This document shows positions 37,890 through 46,650 of a DNA stretch of 52,260 nt, piece by piece. The position numbers and the translations under genes were made by a program. The stretch comes from Gammaproteobacteria bacterium (GTDB taxonomy: Bacteria > Pseudomonadota > Gammaproteobacteria > Thiohalomonadales > Thiohalomonadaceae). Every line of letters starts with the position of its first letter. Position 1 is the stretch's first letter. The stretch lies in the NCBI GenBank assembly GCA_026196575.1, contig JAPHSX010000044.1, positions 1 through 52,260 of the forward strand. The letters run 5' to 3'. The notes below the pieces were generated by a model that was given only the letters and a program-made list of their open reading frames with translations, was not told the DNA's origin and ran no database searches.

Positions 37890-37917
37890 TTGTACTCACA
37901 AATAAGTGCAATATATT
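37890..37917 (+). promoter_or_regulatory. Probable promoter of the dynamin-like GTPase gene
   Basis: TTGTAC (37890-37895) and TATATT (37912-37917) are 16 bases apart, matching sigma70 elements at four and five positions. The leader to the ATG at 38056 would be about 130 bases and is A-rich. The GTPase gene is thus probably its own transcription unit. Confidence 0.5.
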
Positions 37918-38055
37918 AGGTGAGCGGCCGATGATGGCGAGGGGATGAAAAATCATGCACCCCTTCACAAAAAGCAGATAAAAAAATGGTTTTGGCGGGG
38001 TGGCTGTGCCATAACCCCCCGTTGCGAGAGATAACTAAAAACAGAGATCACCAGC

Positions 38056-40026
38056 ATGTCGGAAAAACGCTTTACCGAGCAGATGAAGGCCTATGGCCAG
38101 TGGAAATCGGATCTGGTCACCAACATTGGCGATTACCAGAAGTGGCTCGATGCCAACGGCATGGGCTCCCCCGAGGATGAGCTGCGCATCTACGAAAGCC
38201 TCGCCGCACTGCGCTCCGACAAGCTCACCATCGCCTTTGTCGCCGAATTTGCCCGCGGCAAGACCGAGCTGATTAACGCCATCTTTTTCTCCGAATATGA
38301 CCGTCGCCTGCTCCCCTCCGAGGCGGGGCGCACCACCATGTGCCCCACCGAACTGTTCTACGACGCCGAGCACCAGCACGCCTACATCCGCCTGTTGCCC
38401 ATTGAGACCCGCCTCAATGACACCAGCGTCGCCGAGTATAAGGAAGACCCGATCCACTGGAGCAGCATGGAGCTGGACCTGGAGAATCCGGACAACATGG
38501 CCGATGCCTTTCAGGAGATCGTCAAGGTCAAAAAGGTATCGCGCGACGAGGCGCGCCGGCTCGGTCTCTACGACGACTCCGACAGCCACCTCAACAACCC
38601 CGACGGCAGCCCGCCCGACGAGATCGAGATTCCGTTGTGGCGCCACGCCCTCATCAGCTTCCCCCACCCGCTGCTCAAGCAGGGGCTGGTGATCCTCGAC
38701 ACCCCCGGCCTCAATGCCCTGGGGAGCGAGCCGGAGCTGACCCTCAACATGATCCCCAAGGCGCAGGGGGTGATGTTCATCATGGCCGCCGATACCGGGG
38801 TCACCAAATCCGATCTTGAGATGTGGTCCAGCAACGTCAAACCGGGGCGGGCCGGCAAGGAGAAGGGGCTGGTGGTGATCCTCAACAAGATCGACACCCT
38901 GTGGGATGACCTCAAGTCCCGTGAGCAGATCGCCAAGACCATCAATGAGCAGTGCGGCAAGGCGGCGCAGACCCTGGGCATTGATCTCAGCACCGTGATC
39001 CCGGTCTCGGCACAGAAGGGGCTGCTGGCCAAGATCCGCCACGATCAGGAGCTGCTCACGCGCAGCAACATCCTGGCGCTGGAGTCAATCCTCGCCAACG
39101 AGATCCTCCCCTATCAGCAAGAGCTGGTGCGCGACCACGTCAAGGGGGACGTTGGCGCCATGGTCAAGCAGTCATGCGACCTGCTCGCCTCGCGCTTCCA
39201 CTCGGTGAAGAGTCAACTGCAGGAGCTCAGCGGTCTCAGCGGCAAGAACAATGAGGTGATCGAGCACCTGATGCGCAAGACCCGCGAGGAGCAGGTCGCC
39301 TACCACAAGAATGTGGAGAGCTTTAACGCCAACAAAAAGATCCTCTCTGACCAGAGCAAGCAGCTGCTGGCACTACTCAGCCTCTCCGAGCTCGACAAAC
39401 TGGTCTCCCGCAGCCGTGAGTCGATGACCGGCAGTTGGACCACCGCCGGTCTGAAGAATGGGATGAAGACCTTCTTCGACGGCGTCAGCAACATGCTCAC
39501 CCAGGTCGATGACTACTCCGAGCAGCTCAATCGCCTGGTCACCACCGTCTACCACCAGTTCCAGTCTGAGCACGCGATTCAGGGGGTAGAGCCGGTGCTC
39601 TATAACATCGAAAAATATGTGGCCGAACTGCGCAAACTGGAGGAGGAGGGGGAGGCCTTTCGCAACAGCCCGGTGACGGCGATGACCGAGCAATCCTTTG
39701 TGGTGAAAAAATTCTTCATCACACTGGTCAGCCACGCCCGCAACATCTTCTTCAAGGCGCACCGCGACGCCGAGTCGTGGAGCAAGGCGGTGATGTCACC
39801 GCTGGTCAGGCAGATCAAGGATCACAAGGAGCAGATGGACAAGCGGCTGGAGAATCTGCGCAAGATCAACGAATCGCGCGACACCCTGGAGGAGCGCATC
39901 GCCGAGCTGAAGAAACAGGCCGTGGTGTTGAAAAAACAGCATGATGAGGTCAACAACATCCTCAAGGTGATCAACCGCCCGCTCAATCAGCAAACGGTGC
40001 CGCAGAGGCAGCAACCCGCCGCCTGA
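38056..40026 (+). CDS. Dynamin-like large GTPase
   Basis: A 656-residue protein with an N-terminal GTPase domain: P-loop AEFARGKT at residues 63-70 (Ala63 replaces the usual first Gly), a Thr in the GRTTMCPTEL switch, G3 DTPG at 215-218 and G4 NKID at 277-280. The C-terminal half is predicted helical and coiled (residues about 330-650, ending in KKQAVVLKKQHDEVNNILKVI). An aromatic-rich stretch near 540-560 (VVKKFFITLVSHARNIFFKAH) could bind membrane. Bacterial dynamin-like proteins remodel membranes, but this one has no assigned role. It stands alone, set between yggU and metX. Confidence 0.82.
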   Translation: MSEKRFTEQMKAYGQWKSDLVTNIGDYQKWLDANGMGSPEDELRIYESLAALRSDKLTIAFVAEFARGKTELINAIFFSEYDRRLLPSEAGRTTMCPTELFYDAEHQHAYIRLLPIETRLNDTSVAEYKEDPIHWSSMELDLENPDNMADAFQEIVKVKKVSRDEARRLGLYDDSDSHLNNPDGSPPDEIEIPLWRHALISFPHPLLKQGLVILDTPGLNALGSEPELTLNMIPKAQGVMFIMAADTGVTKSDLEMWSSNVKPGRAGKEKGLVVILNKIDTLWDDLKSREQIAKTINEQCGKAAQTLGIDLSTVIPVSAQKGLLAKIRHDQELLTRSNILALESILANEILPYQQELVRDHVKGDVGAMVKQSCDLLASRFHSVKSQLQELSGLSGKNNEVIEHLMRKTREEQVAYHKNVESFNANKKILSDQSKQLLALLSLSELDKLVSRSRESMTGSWTTAGLKNGMKTFFDGVSNMLTQVDDYSEQLNRLVTTVYHQFQSEHAIQGVEPVLYNIEKYVAELRKLEEEGEAFRNSPVTAMTEQSFVVKKFFITLVSHARNIFFKAHRDAESWSKAVMSPLVRQIKDHKEQMDKRLENLRKINESRDTLEERIAELKKQAVVLKKQHDEVNNILKVINRPLNQQTVPQRQQPAA

Positions 40027-40105
40027 CGGTCGCGGGCTTGCACTGCCCCAGCGGGCTGATTAGACTTCCCCCACCGTGTAATTCGCCCGAGCGACCAGAG
40101 AGCTG

Positions 40106-41254
40106 ATGCCCCATTCCCTACCGGCCGACTCCGTCGGCCTGGTCACCCCGCAGATCGCCCACTTCGACACGCCGCTGCAACTCGACTGCGGGCGCCAGCT
40201 TGCGGCCTACGACCTGGTCTACGAGACCTACGGCACACTCAACCGCGACCACAGCAACGCCATCCTCATCTGCCACGCCCTCTCCGGTGACCACCACGCC
40301 GCCGGCTACCACAGCCCGGAGGACAGGAAACCCGGCTGGTGGGAATCGGCCATCGGCCCCGGCAAACCGATCGACAGCGAACGCTTCTTTATCGTCTGCC
40401 TCAATAACCTGGGTGGCTGCAAGGGTTCGACCGGCCCCAACACCCCGAACCCGACCAGCGGCAAGCCGTGGGGCCCCGATTTTCCCATCGTTACCGTACG
40501 CGACTGGGTGGAGAGCCAGGCACGCCTTGCCGATCGCCTGGGGATCACGCAGTGGGCCGCAGTGATCGGCGGCTCGCTGGGCGGCATGCAGGTGTTACAG
40601 TGGGCCATCGACTTTCCCGCGCGACTGCGCCACGCAGTGGTGATCGCCGCCGCCCCCAACCTCACGGCCCAGAACATCGCCTTTAACGAGGTAGTGCGTC
40701 AGGCGCTGCGCTCCGACCCCGACTTTCACGACGGCCACTACTACGAACACCAGGTGGTGCCGAGCCGCGGCCTCAAAATCGCCCGCATGCTGGGCCACAT
40801 CACCTACCTCTCGGACGATGCGATGCGCGCCAAATTCGGCCGTGAACTGCGCGAGGGGAAGATCAATTTCGGTTTCGATGTGGAGTTTCAGGTGGAGAGC
40901 TACCTGCGCTACCAGGGGGAGAGCTTCGTCGAGCGCTTCGACGCCAACACCTATCTGCTGATGACCAAGGCGCTCGACTACTTCGACCCGGCAAGCGCCT
41001 ACAGCGGCGACCTCTCCGCCGCCCTCGCCGGGGTGGAGGCGAGTTTCTTCGTCGCCTCCTTCACCAGTGACTGGCGCTTTGCCCCGCAACGCTCGCGCGA
41101 GATCGTCAAGGCGCTGCTGGATGGCGACAAGACCGTCAGCTACGCCGAGATCGAGGCCAACCATGGCCACGACGCCTTCCTCATCCCCATCCCCCACTAC
41201 ATGGCGGTGTTCGGCAGTTACATGCGGCGCATCGCCGCGGAGCTGCCGCAATGA
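40106..41254 (+). CDS. metX: Homoserine O-acyltransferase MetX
   Basis: Activates homoserine for methionine synthesis. The 382-residue alpha/beta-hydrolase has [31 protein letters not shown], nucleophile Ser157 in GGSLGGMQ, the Asp of [15 protein letters not shown] and the His of [10 protein letters not shown]. Whether it uses acetyl-CoA or succinyl-CoA cannot be settled by reading; MetX enzymes paired with MetW in proteobacteria are often succinyltransferases. It overlaps metW by four bases. Confidence 0.95.
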   Translation: MPHSLPADSVGLVTPQIAHFDTPLQLDCGRQLAAYDLVYETYGTLNRDHSNAILICHALSGDHHAAGYHSPEDRKPGWWESAIGPGKPIDSERFFIVCLNNLGGCKGSTGPNTPNPTSGKPWGPDFPIVTVRDWVESQARLADRLGITQWAAVIGGSLGGMQVLQWAIDFPARLRHAVVIAAAPNLTAQNIAFNEVVRQALRSDPDFHDGHYYEHQVVPSRGLKIARMLGHITYLSDDAMRAKFGRELREGKINFGFDVEFQVESYLRYQGESFVERFDANTYLLMTKALDYFDPASAYSGDLSAALAGVEASFFVASFTSDWRFAPQRSREIVKALLDGDKTVSYAEIEANHGHDAFLIPIPHYMAVFGSYMRRIAAELPQ

Positions 41255-41856
41255 ACGTGTTGCGTCCCGATCTGGCGATCATCAGCGAGTGGATCACCCC
41301 CGGCTCACGGGTGCTGGATCTCGGCTGCGGGGATGGCACCCTGCTGGCACACCTGAAACGCGAACGCGACGTTGACGGCTACGGCCTGGAGATCGCCCCG
41401 GGGAATATCGTCTCCTGCATCGAGCAGGGGGTGAACGTGATCCAGACCGACCTGGATGCGGGGATAAACGACTTCTTTGACGAGGCCAGCTTCGACTATG
41501 TGGTGATGACGCAGACCCTGCAGGCGATGAGTTATCCCGAGCAGCTGCTAAAGGAGATGCTGCGCGTCGGTCGCGAGGGGATTGTCACCTTCCCCAACTT
41601 CGGCCACTGGCGCGCGCGGGTGCAGCTGGCGCTGGGCGGCCACATGCCGCTCTCCACCGCGCTGCCCAACCAGTGGTACAACACCCCCAACATCCACCTC
41701 TGCACCCTCAAGGATTTCGAGGCGCTGTGCGCCACGCTGGGGATCCGCATCCTGCAGCGCCGGGTGGTCGATCACGCCCACCGCTACCGCCTCGGCGGCA
41801 AGCTGCTACCCAACCTGCTCGGCGAGATCGCGATCTACCGCTTTATTCGGGAGTGA
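41251..41856 (+). CDS. metW: Methionine biosynthesis protein MetW
   Basis: The 201-residue protein has a SAM-methyltransferase-like fold ([69 protein letters not shown]) and family phrases [13 protein letters not shown] and [15 protein letters not shown]. MetW acts together with MetX in many proteobacteria. Translation is coupled through the metX overlap. Its 3' end overlaps the convergent gene at 41843 by 14 bases. Confidence 0.95.
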   Translation: MNVLRPDLAIISEWITPGSRVLDLGCGDGTLLAHLKRERDVDGYGLEIAPGNIVSCIEQGVNVIQTDLDAGINDFFDEASFDYVVMTQTLQAMSYPEQLLKEMLRVGREGIVTFPNFGHWRARVQLALGGHMPLSTALPNQWYNTPNIHLCTLKDFEALCATLGIRILQRRVVDHAHRYRLGGKLLPNLLGEIAIYRFIRE

Positions 41857-42541
41857 TAACCCGCCACAGCGGCATGGAGATATAGAAGAGGCCGATCAAC
41901 ACCACGAAGAAGCCGGCCAGGTGCATTACCGCCGGGCGACGCAGAAAACTGGTGAGCTTGCCCGCCACCACCCCCATGGCGAAGAGGTTGGGCAGTGTCC
42001 CCAGACCGAAGCTCAACAGCAACAGCGCCCCGTTCAAGGCGCTACCGGCCGAGATCGCCCAGATGAGGGCGCTGTAGACCATGCCACAGGGGAGCCAGCC
42101 CCACACCACCCCCATCACCAGCGCCTGCGAGGGGCGCTGCACCGGCAACAGCTTGCGCCCGTAGGGCTCCACCAGCTGCCACACCCGGCTCCCCATGCGC
42201 TCCAGCCGGTTCATACCGTACCACCAGCCGCCAAGGTAGAGCCCCATCACCACCATAAAAAGGCCGGCGATGACCTGCAGCACCGATTGCGCCTGGTGCA
42301 GCGCGGTCAGATTGGTGGCCATCGCCCCGACCCCGCCCACCAGCGCCCCGGCCACGGTGTAACTGAGCAGACGCCCCAGATTGTAGTTGAGCAGATAGGG
42401 GAGGAGCGAGGCGAAGCGGCCACGCGCCTGCTCCGGCAGGCCGAAACTGAGTGCGCCGACGATGCCGCCACACATGCCGACGCAATGCACGCCGCCAAAC
42501 AGACCGACCAGAAAGGCCGCAAAAAAGCTGATCTCTACCAT
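41843..42541 (-). CDS. TauE/SafE-like (DsbD_2-type) membrane protein
   Basis: The 232-residue protein has about six membrane helices and the paired-cysteine motif HCVGMCGGIVGAL near residue 20, plus a second GWLPCGMVYSALIWA segment. This is the family often annotated as sulfite exporter TauE/SafE or heavy-metal/cytochrome-oxidase assembly factor related to DsbD. The two Cys-containing helices suggest metal or thiol transfer across the membrane rather than sulfite export. It follows the AmpG-like gene by four bases and probably shares its transcript. Confidence 0.8.
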   Translation of the reverse strand: MVEISFFAAFLVGLFGGVHCVGMCGGIVGALSFGLPEQARGRFASLLPYLLNYNLGRLLSYTVAGALVGGVGAMATNLTALHQAQSVLQVIAGLFMVVMGLYLGGWWYGMNRLERMGSRVWQLVEPYGRKLLPVQRPSQALVMGVVWGWLPCGMVYSALIWAISAGSALNGALLLLSFGLGTLPNLFAMGVVAGKLTSFLRRPAVMHLAGFFVVLIGLFYISMPLWRVITPE

Positions 42542-42545
42542 AAAT

Positions 42546-43796
42546 TTACGCCATTGCCCGTGCTGGTTGCAGGCTACGCCACGGGGCGAAACGCTGCAAG
42601 AGCAGCAGCCCGGGAATCGCCACCAGGGCGCAACCGATAAAGAAACTCCCCCACCCCATCAGCTCCACCATAAAACCGGTGGGGGCCGCGGCAACCACTC
42701 GTGGCAGCCCCATCAGGCTACTGAGCAGGGCGTACTGGGTAGCGGTAAATTTTTTGTTGGTCAGGCTCGCCATAAAGGCGACATAGGCGGCGGTACCCAT
42801 GCCGCCGGAGAGGTTCTCGAAGGCGATCACCGCCGCCAGCCAGACAAGCTCATGGCCCACCAGCACCAGTACGGCAAAACAGGCGGTGGAGAGCGCCTGC
42901 AGCACCCCGAAGACCCAGAGCGAACGGTTGATGCCCAGGCGCAGGATCACCACCCCACCAAGCAGACCGCCGAAAATCGTTGCCCAGAAGCCAAACAGCT
43001 TCACCACCGCACCGATCTCACTCTTGCTGTAACCCATCTCCAGATAGAAGGGGGTGGTCATCGCCGCGGCCATGGTATCGCCCACCTTGTAGAAAAGGAT
43101 AAAGAGCAGGATCAGCCACGCCTCGGGGCGGCTGAAGTAGTCGACAAAGGGGAGGAGCACCGCCTCGTGCAGGGTCTTCGGGCTCCCCGGCGCCACCTGC
43201 GGCTCACGCGCCAGCAGCGTGGCGATCACCCCCACCGAGAGGCTCAGCGCCATCAGCAGATAGACCTCACGAAAGGCGATGAGATCGGCGAGAATGAGAC
43301 CACCGCCCCCGGCCAGCAGCATCCCCACGCGGTAGCCGTTCACATAGAGCGCAGAGCCCAACCCCAGCTCCTCATCGGCCAGGTCCTCACGGCGATAGGC
43401 GTCGACCACAATATCCTGCGAGGCGGAGAAGAAGGTAACCAGGAAGGCGATCAGCGCCAGCAGCCAGGGATTGTTGGCGGGATCACTGTAGCCGAGCCAC
43501 ACCAGCGCCACCATCAGCGCCAGCTGTGCCGTCAGCAGCCAGCCACGGCGCCGCCCCAGAAACGGCAGGGTAAAGCGATCGACGATGGGCGCCCAGAGAA
43601 ACTTCAGCGTATAGGGGAGGCCGACCAGGGCAAAGAGGCCGATCACCGACAGGTCGACCCCCTCCTCGCTCATCCACGCCTGCAGTACCGAGCCGGTGAG
43701 CAGCAACGGCACACCGCAGGCGAAGCCCATGACAAAGGCCACCAGCATGCGCCAGCTGACTATCTGCGCGACCAGTTTGCGGTTTTGCGGCCCCAT
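42546..43796 (-). CDS. ampG: AmpG-like major facilitator transporter
   Basis: The 416-residue protein has about 12 membrane helices. FACGVPLLLTGSVLQAWMSEEG, LPYTLKFLWAPIVDR, GRRRGWLL, SASQDIVVDAYRRE and ENLSGGMGTAAYVAFMASL are signature stretches of AmpG permeases, which import muropeptides for cell-wall recycling. I chose the ATG at 43796 (MGPQNRKLVAQ); a longer reading to 43895 runs through a palindrome and lacks similarity. A perfect inverted repeat lies 15 bases upstream. Confidence 0.9.
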   Translation of the reverse strand: MGPQNRKLVAQIVSWRMLVAFVMGFACGVPLLLTGSVLQAWMSEEGVDLSVIGLFALVGLPYTLKFLWAPIVDRFTLPFLGRRRGWLLTAQLALMVALVWLGYSDPANNPWLLALIAFLVTFFSASQDIVVDAYRREDLADEELGLGSALYVNGYRVGMLLAGGGGLILADLIAFREVYLLMALSLSVGVIATLLAREPQVAPGSPKTLHEAVLLPFVDYFSRPEAWLILLFILFYKVGDTMAAAMTTPFYLEMGYSKSEIGAVVKLFGFWATIFGGLLGGVVILRLGINRSLWVFGVLQALSTACFAVLVLVGHELVWLAAVIAFENLSGGMGTAAYVAFMASLTNKKFTATQYALLSSLMGLPRVVAAAPTGFMVELMGWGSFFIGCALVAIPGLLLLQRFAPWRSLQPARAMA

Positions 43797-43810
43797 TCCC
43801 TCAACATCGT

Positions 43811-43835
43811 CCAGTAAAAGCGCTGAGTTTACTGG
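43811..43835. promoter_or_regulatory. Perfect inverted repeat upstream of the ampG-like gene
   Basis: CCAGTAAA, nine bases, then TTTACTGG form a perfect 8-base inverted repeat in the divergent region between the AmpG-like and nuclease genes. It could be an operator or a leader hairpin. I do not recognise the regulator; it is not a LexA box (CTGT-N8-ACAG). Confidence 0.45.
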
Positions 43836-43907
43836 CAGCACCACGCGAACACCACCGCCGCCACCCCAAGCTGGTAAACTTGCACGACACCACACGGCGG
43901 ACGCACG

Positions 43908-44807
43908 ATGTTACAACAGAGAAAAAAGGGGAGAGTCGGCAGCGGCACCATCGTGCTCTGCACGTTGCTGCTGCTTGGCGGCGGGTTCACCAACGCGGCC
44001 AACGCCGCCGCCACGGACGAGGGCTACTTCCGCTGGCAAGATACCGACGGCGCCAATCACTTCGGCGACGCACCGCCCAAAGGCGCCCTCAATCCGCAAC
44101 AGATCGCCACCACCCTGCCGCCACCCCGCTACCGAGTGGAGAGGGTCATCGACGGCGACACCATCGCGGTGCGCCACGGCGGCAAGGTGCGGCTGCTCGG
44201 CATCAACGCCCCGGAGATCGCGCACCGCGACAGGGTCGCCGAGCCATTGGGCGAGCGGGCACACCAGCGGCTGCGGGAGCTGCTGCAGGACCAGCAGGTC
44301 TACCTGGAGTTTGACCAGCAACGGCGCGACCGCTACGAGCGCCTGCTGGCCCATATCAGCCTGGAGGATGGCACCAGCGTCAACGAGCTGTTGCTGCGCG
44401 AGGGGCTGGCCCGCGCCCTCTTTCTGCAACCGAATATGCGCCACCTGCAGCGTTACTTTCAGGCCGAGGCCGAGGCACGAGAGGCACGGCGCGGGATCTG
44501 GTCACGGCCCGAGTTTCAGGTTCGCCCCGCCACTCGCGCCAAGGCGTGCGCCAAACAATTCTGCCTGCTGCAGGGGGTGGTGCAACGGGTCGAACGCAAG
44601 CGCACCTATACCTACCTGCAGCTGCCCGGCAAGCTGCGGGTATCGATCAAAAACCGGGATCTGCCCCAGTTTCTCGCCGCAGGGGTCAACCCGCACAAGC
44701 TCGAGGGCCGCACCGTCATCGTGCGCGGCTGGGTAGGCGAGCGGGAGGGCAGCTACACCCTGCGGCTACAACATCCGCTGCAAATCCAGACACCACCGCC
44801 GACGTAG
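43908..44807 (+). CDS. Secreted thermonuclease-like protein with N-terminal DUF4124
   Basis: The 299-residue protein has a signal peptide (LCTLLLLGGGFTNAANAAA), a DUF4124-like segment (GYFRWQDTDGANHFGDAPP, about residues 40-58) and a staphylococcal-nuclease domain starting near 74 (VERVIDGDTIAVRHGG, VRLLGINAPEIAHRD with the catalytic Arg and Glu, and DRYERLLAHI with the second Arg). A further C-terminal OB-like stretch follows residue 200. It should act in the periplasm or outside the cell on nucleic acids. It is divergent from the AmpG-like gene. Confidence 0.87.
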   Translation: MLQQRKKGRVGSGTIVLCTLLLLGGGFTNAANAAATDEGYFRWQDTDGANHFGDAPPKGALNPQQIATTLPPPRYRVERVIDGDTIAVRHGGKVRLLGINAPEIAHRDRVAEPLGERAHQRLRELLQDQQVYLEFDQQRRDRYERLLAHISLEDGTSVNELLLREGLARALFLQPNMRHLQRYFQAEAEAREARRGIWSRPEFQVRPATRAKACAKQFCLLQGVVQRVERKRTYTYLQLPGKLRVSIKNRDLPQFLAAGVNPHKLEGRTVIVRGWVGEREGSYTLRLQHPLQIQTPPPT

Positions 44808-44841
44808 AACAACGTGCGATGCGACCGCGTGGCGGCGCTGC

Positions 44842-44847
44842 TACAAT
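44842..44847 (+). promoter_or_regulatory. Possible -10 element of pyrE
   Basis: TACAAT lies 42 bases before the pyrE ATG; no good -35 is visible. Confidence 0.3.
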
Positions 44848-44888
44848 AGCCCCCTTTTTCAGCCAACTGACGCACTACGGGGTTTGCC

Positions 44889-45530
44889 ATGCAGGAGTAC
44901 AAGCGTGAATTTATCGAGTTTGCCATCGACAACGAGGTCCTGCGCTTTGGCAGCTTTACCCTCAAGTCAGGCCGCATCAGCCCCTATTTTTTCAATGCCG
45001 GACTGTTCAACACCGGCGAGCACCTGACCCGCCTCAGCCGCTTCTACGCCGCCGCCATTGTCGAATCCGGCATCGAGTTCGACACCCTCTTCGGCCCCGC
45101 CTACAAGGGGATCCCGCTGGCCGCCATTACTGCCCTGTCGCTGTTCGACCAGCACCGGCGCAACGTCCCCTACTGCTTCAACCGCAAGGAGGCGAAGGCG
45201 CATGGCGAGGGGGGCAACATCGTCGGCGCCCCGCTCCAGGGCAAGGTGCTGATCATCGACGATGTGATCACTGCCGGCACCGCCATCGGCGAGGCGATGG
45301 CGATCATCGAGGCGGCCGGCGCCACCGCCTCCGGGGTGGTGATCGCACTGGATCGCCAGGAGCGCGGCAAGGGGGAGAGGTCGGCGATCCAGGAGGTGGA
45401 GAAAAATTTCGGCCTCAAGGTGGCGAGCATCATCACCCTCGCCGACCTGATGAGCTATCTCAAGGATGATCCCCGGATGGCGGAACACCTGCAGGCGGTC
45501 AGCGCCTACCGGGCCCAATACGGCGTCTAG
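44889..45530 (+). CDS. pyrE: Orotate phosphoribosyltransferase
   Basis: Converts orotate and PRPP to orotidine monophosphate. The 213-residue protein has [46 protein letters not shown] with the catalytic lysines, and the PRPP signature [17 protein letters not shown]. The start is ATG 44889 ([11 protein letters not shown]). It is followed closely by a small gene of unknown function. Confidence 0.97.
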   Translation: MQEYKREFIEFAIDNEVLRFGSFTLKSGRISPYFFNAGLFNTGEHLTRLSRFYAAAIVESGIEFDTLFGPAYKGIPLAAITALSLFDQHRRNVPYCFNRKEAKAHGEGGNIVGAPLQGKVLIIDDVITAGTAIGEAMAIIEAAGATASGVVIALDRQERGKGERSAIQEVEKNFGLKVASIITLADLMSYLKDDPRMAEHLQAVSAYRAQYGV

Positions 45531-45545
45531 GCGGCGATTCTGCCC

Positions 45546-45785
45546 ATGCCGCTGCCACCCCGGGATCACGAGACCCACCTGGTCAACGAGCACTACGCGG
45601 TGATCTACACACCGCGCAAGGCGCGCAGCCGCTTTCCCGAAAATTGCGTCACCCTCTACGATAACGAGCTCGACGCCATCGCTGCCGCCAACGAACAGAG
45701 GGGACTCTACGCGGCCCGGGTGGTGGGGCCGTCGCGCTCCTCCGAGGGGATCCGTCTCTACTACCTGGCCCACTGGCTTACCTAA
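45546..45785 (+). CDS. Small conserved-looking protein of unknown function
   Basis: The 79-residue product (MPLPPRDHETHLVNEHYAVI...) has no signal peptide, cysteine or known motif that I recognise. It is charged, with alternating hydrophobic stretches (YAVIYTPRKARSRFPENCVTLY, then IRLYYLAHWL). It lies 15 bases after pyrE on the same strand, its codon use resembles that of neighbours, and it fills the space to the convergent gene exactly. I consider it a real gene, probably co-transcribed with pyrE. No function is assigned. Confidence 0.65.
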   Translation: MPLPPRDHETHLVNEHYAVIYTPRKARSRFPENCVTLYDNELDAIAAANEQRGLYAARVVGPSRSSEGIRLYYLAHWLT

Positions 45786-45804
45786 TCCGCAGCGACGCAG
45801 GGGC

Positions 45805-46572
45805 TCAGCCGATAATCAGTTTTATCCCCACCAGCAGGGTCACCACCTCGAACAGCCGCTTAATCGCCCGATTCCCCTGAATAATCGCCAGGTGTGCCCC
45901 GAGATAGCCGCCCAGCAGGGAGCCGAGCAGCAGTGCCGGCAGCCACGCCCACTTCACCTCACCGAGCAGGCCGAGGGTGAGCGCCCCGCTGCCGTTCCAG
46001 AAGAGGCCCACCAGCACCAGGGTGTAGGCCACCGCCCGCTGGTAATCGAGGCCAAACCAACGCACCAGCCAGAGGGTCACGAAGAGGCCGGTGCCCGAGG
46101 TGAGTGAACCGTTCAGGATACCGATGAGAAAGAGGACACCGCCCCCCAACCACAGTCCCGCACCCTCACAGTTCTTCGGCAGGTGGTGCTGCCCCAGCTC
46201 GCGTCGGAGGATAGAGTAGCCGCCCAGCGACAGGGTCAGCACCCCGAGCGCCAGCTCGGCCATCCGGTCCGGCACGCGCAGAATCAGGCTGGCCCCCAGC
46301 ACCACGCCGGGCACTCCGGTTGCCAGGATAAAGAGCACAAAGCGCCTTTCCAGATGGCTAGTGCGCAGGTGACGCAGGGTGGCCCCCACCCCCAGTGCCA
46401 CCGTGGCCAGCTTGTGGGTTGCCAGCGCGATGGCGAAGGGGAGGCCGAGAAAGATCAGGGCGGGAAGTTGCAGCAACCCCGCACCGCCACCAACGAAGGC
46501 AGAGAAGGTGTTGGCGACAAGCGAGATGAGAAACAGCAGTAACTGTTCGGGTGACAGCGCAAGGGGGAACAT
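45805..46572 (-). CDS. TSUP (TauE/SafE) family membrane transporter
   Basis: The 255-residue protein has seven to eight membrane helices. The N-terminal LVANTFSAFVGGGAGLLQLPALIFLGLP and the second-half LIGILNGSLTSGTGLFVTLWLVRWFG are the paired repeats of the TSUP family, exporters or importers of sulfite, sulfoacetate or other small anions. I chose the ATG at 46572 (MFPLALSPEQ); the longer reading has no signal-like features. In a sulfur oxidiser a sulfur-compound substrate is plausible, but this is inference. Confidence 0.88.
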   Translation of the reverse strand: MFPLALSPEQLLLFLISLVANTFSAFVGGGAGLLQLPALIFLGLPFAIALATHKLATVALGVGATLRHLRTSHLERRFVLFILATGVPGVVLGASLILRVPDRMAELALGVLTLSLGGYSILRRELGQHHLPKNCEGAGLWLGGGVLFLIGILNGSLTSGTGLFVTLWLVRWFGLDYQRAVAYTLVLVGLFWNGSGALTLGLLGEVKWAWLPALLLGSLLGGYLGAHLAIIQGNRAIKRLFEVVTLLVGIKLIIG

Positions 46573-46582
46573 TTCGGGGCCT

Positions 46583-46611
46583 GTGAAATCCAATTCAAGA
46601 CACAGTATACT
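46583..46611 (+). promoter_or_regulatory. Probable promoter of the DUF4124 gene
   Basis: GTGAAA (46583-46588) and TATACT (46606-46611) are 17 bases apart. The -10 lies within a perfect CAGTATACTG palindrome (46603-46612). The ATG follows 40 bases later. Confidence 0.5.
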
Positions 46612-46650
46612 GAAACCTTCGACAGCCGCTGCCGACAAGTGGGAAAAACG

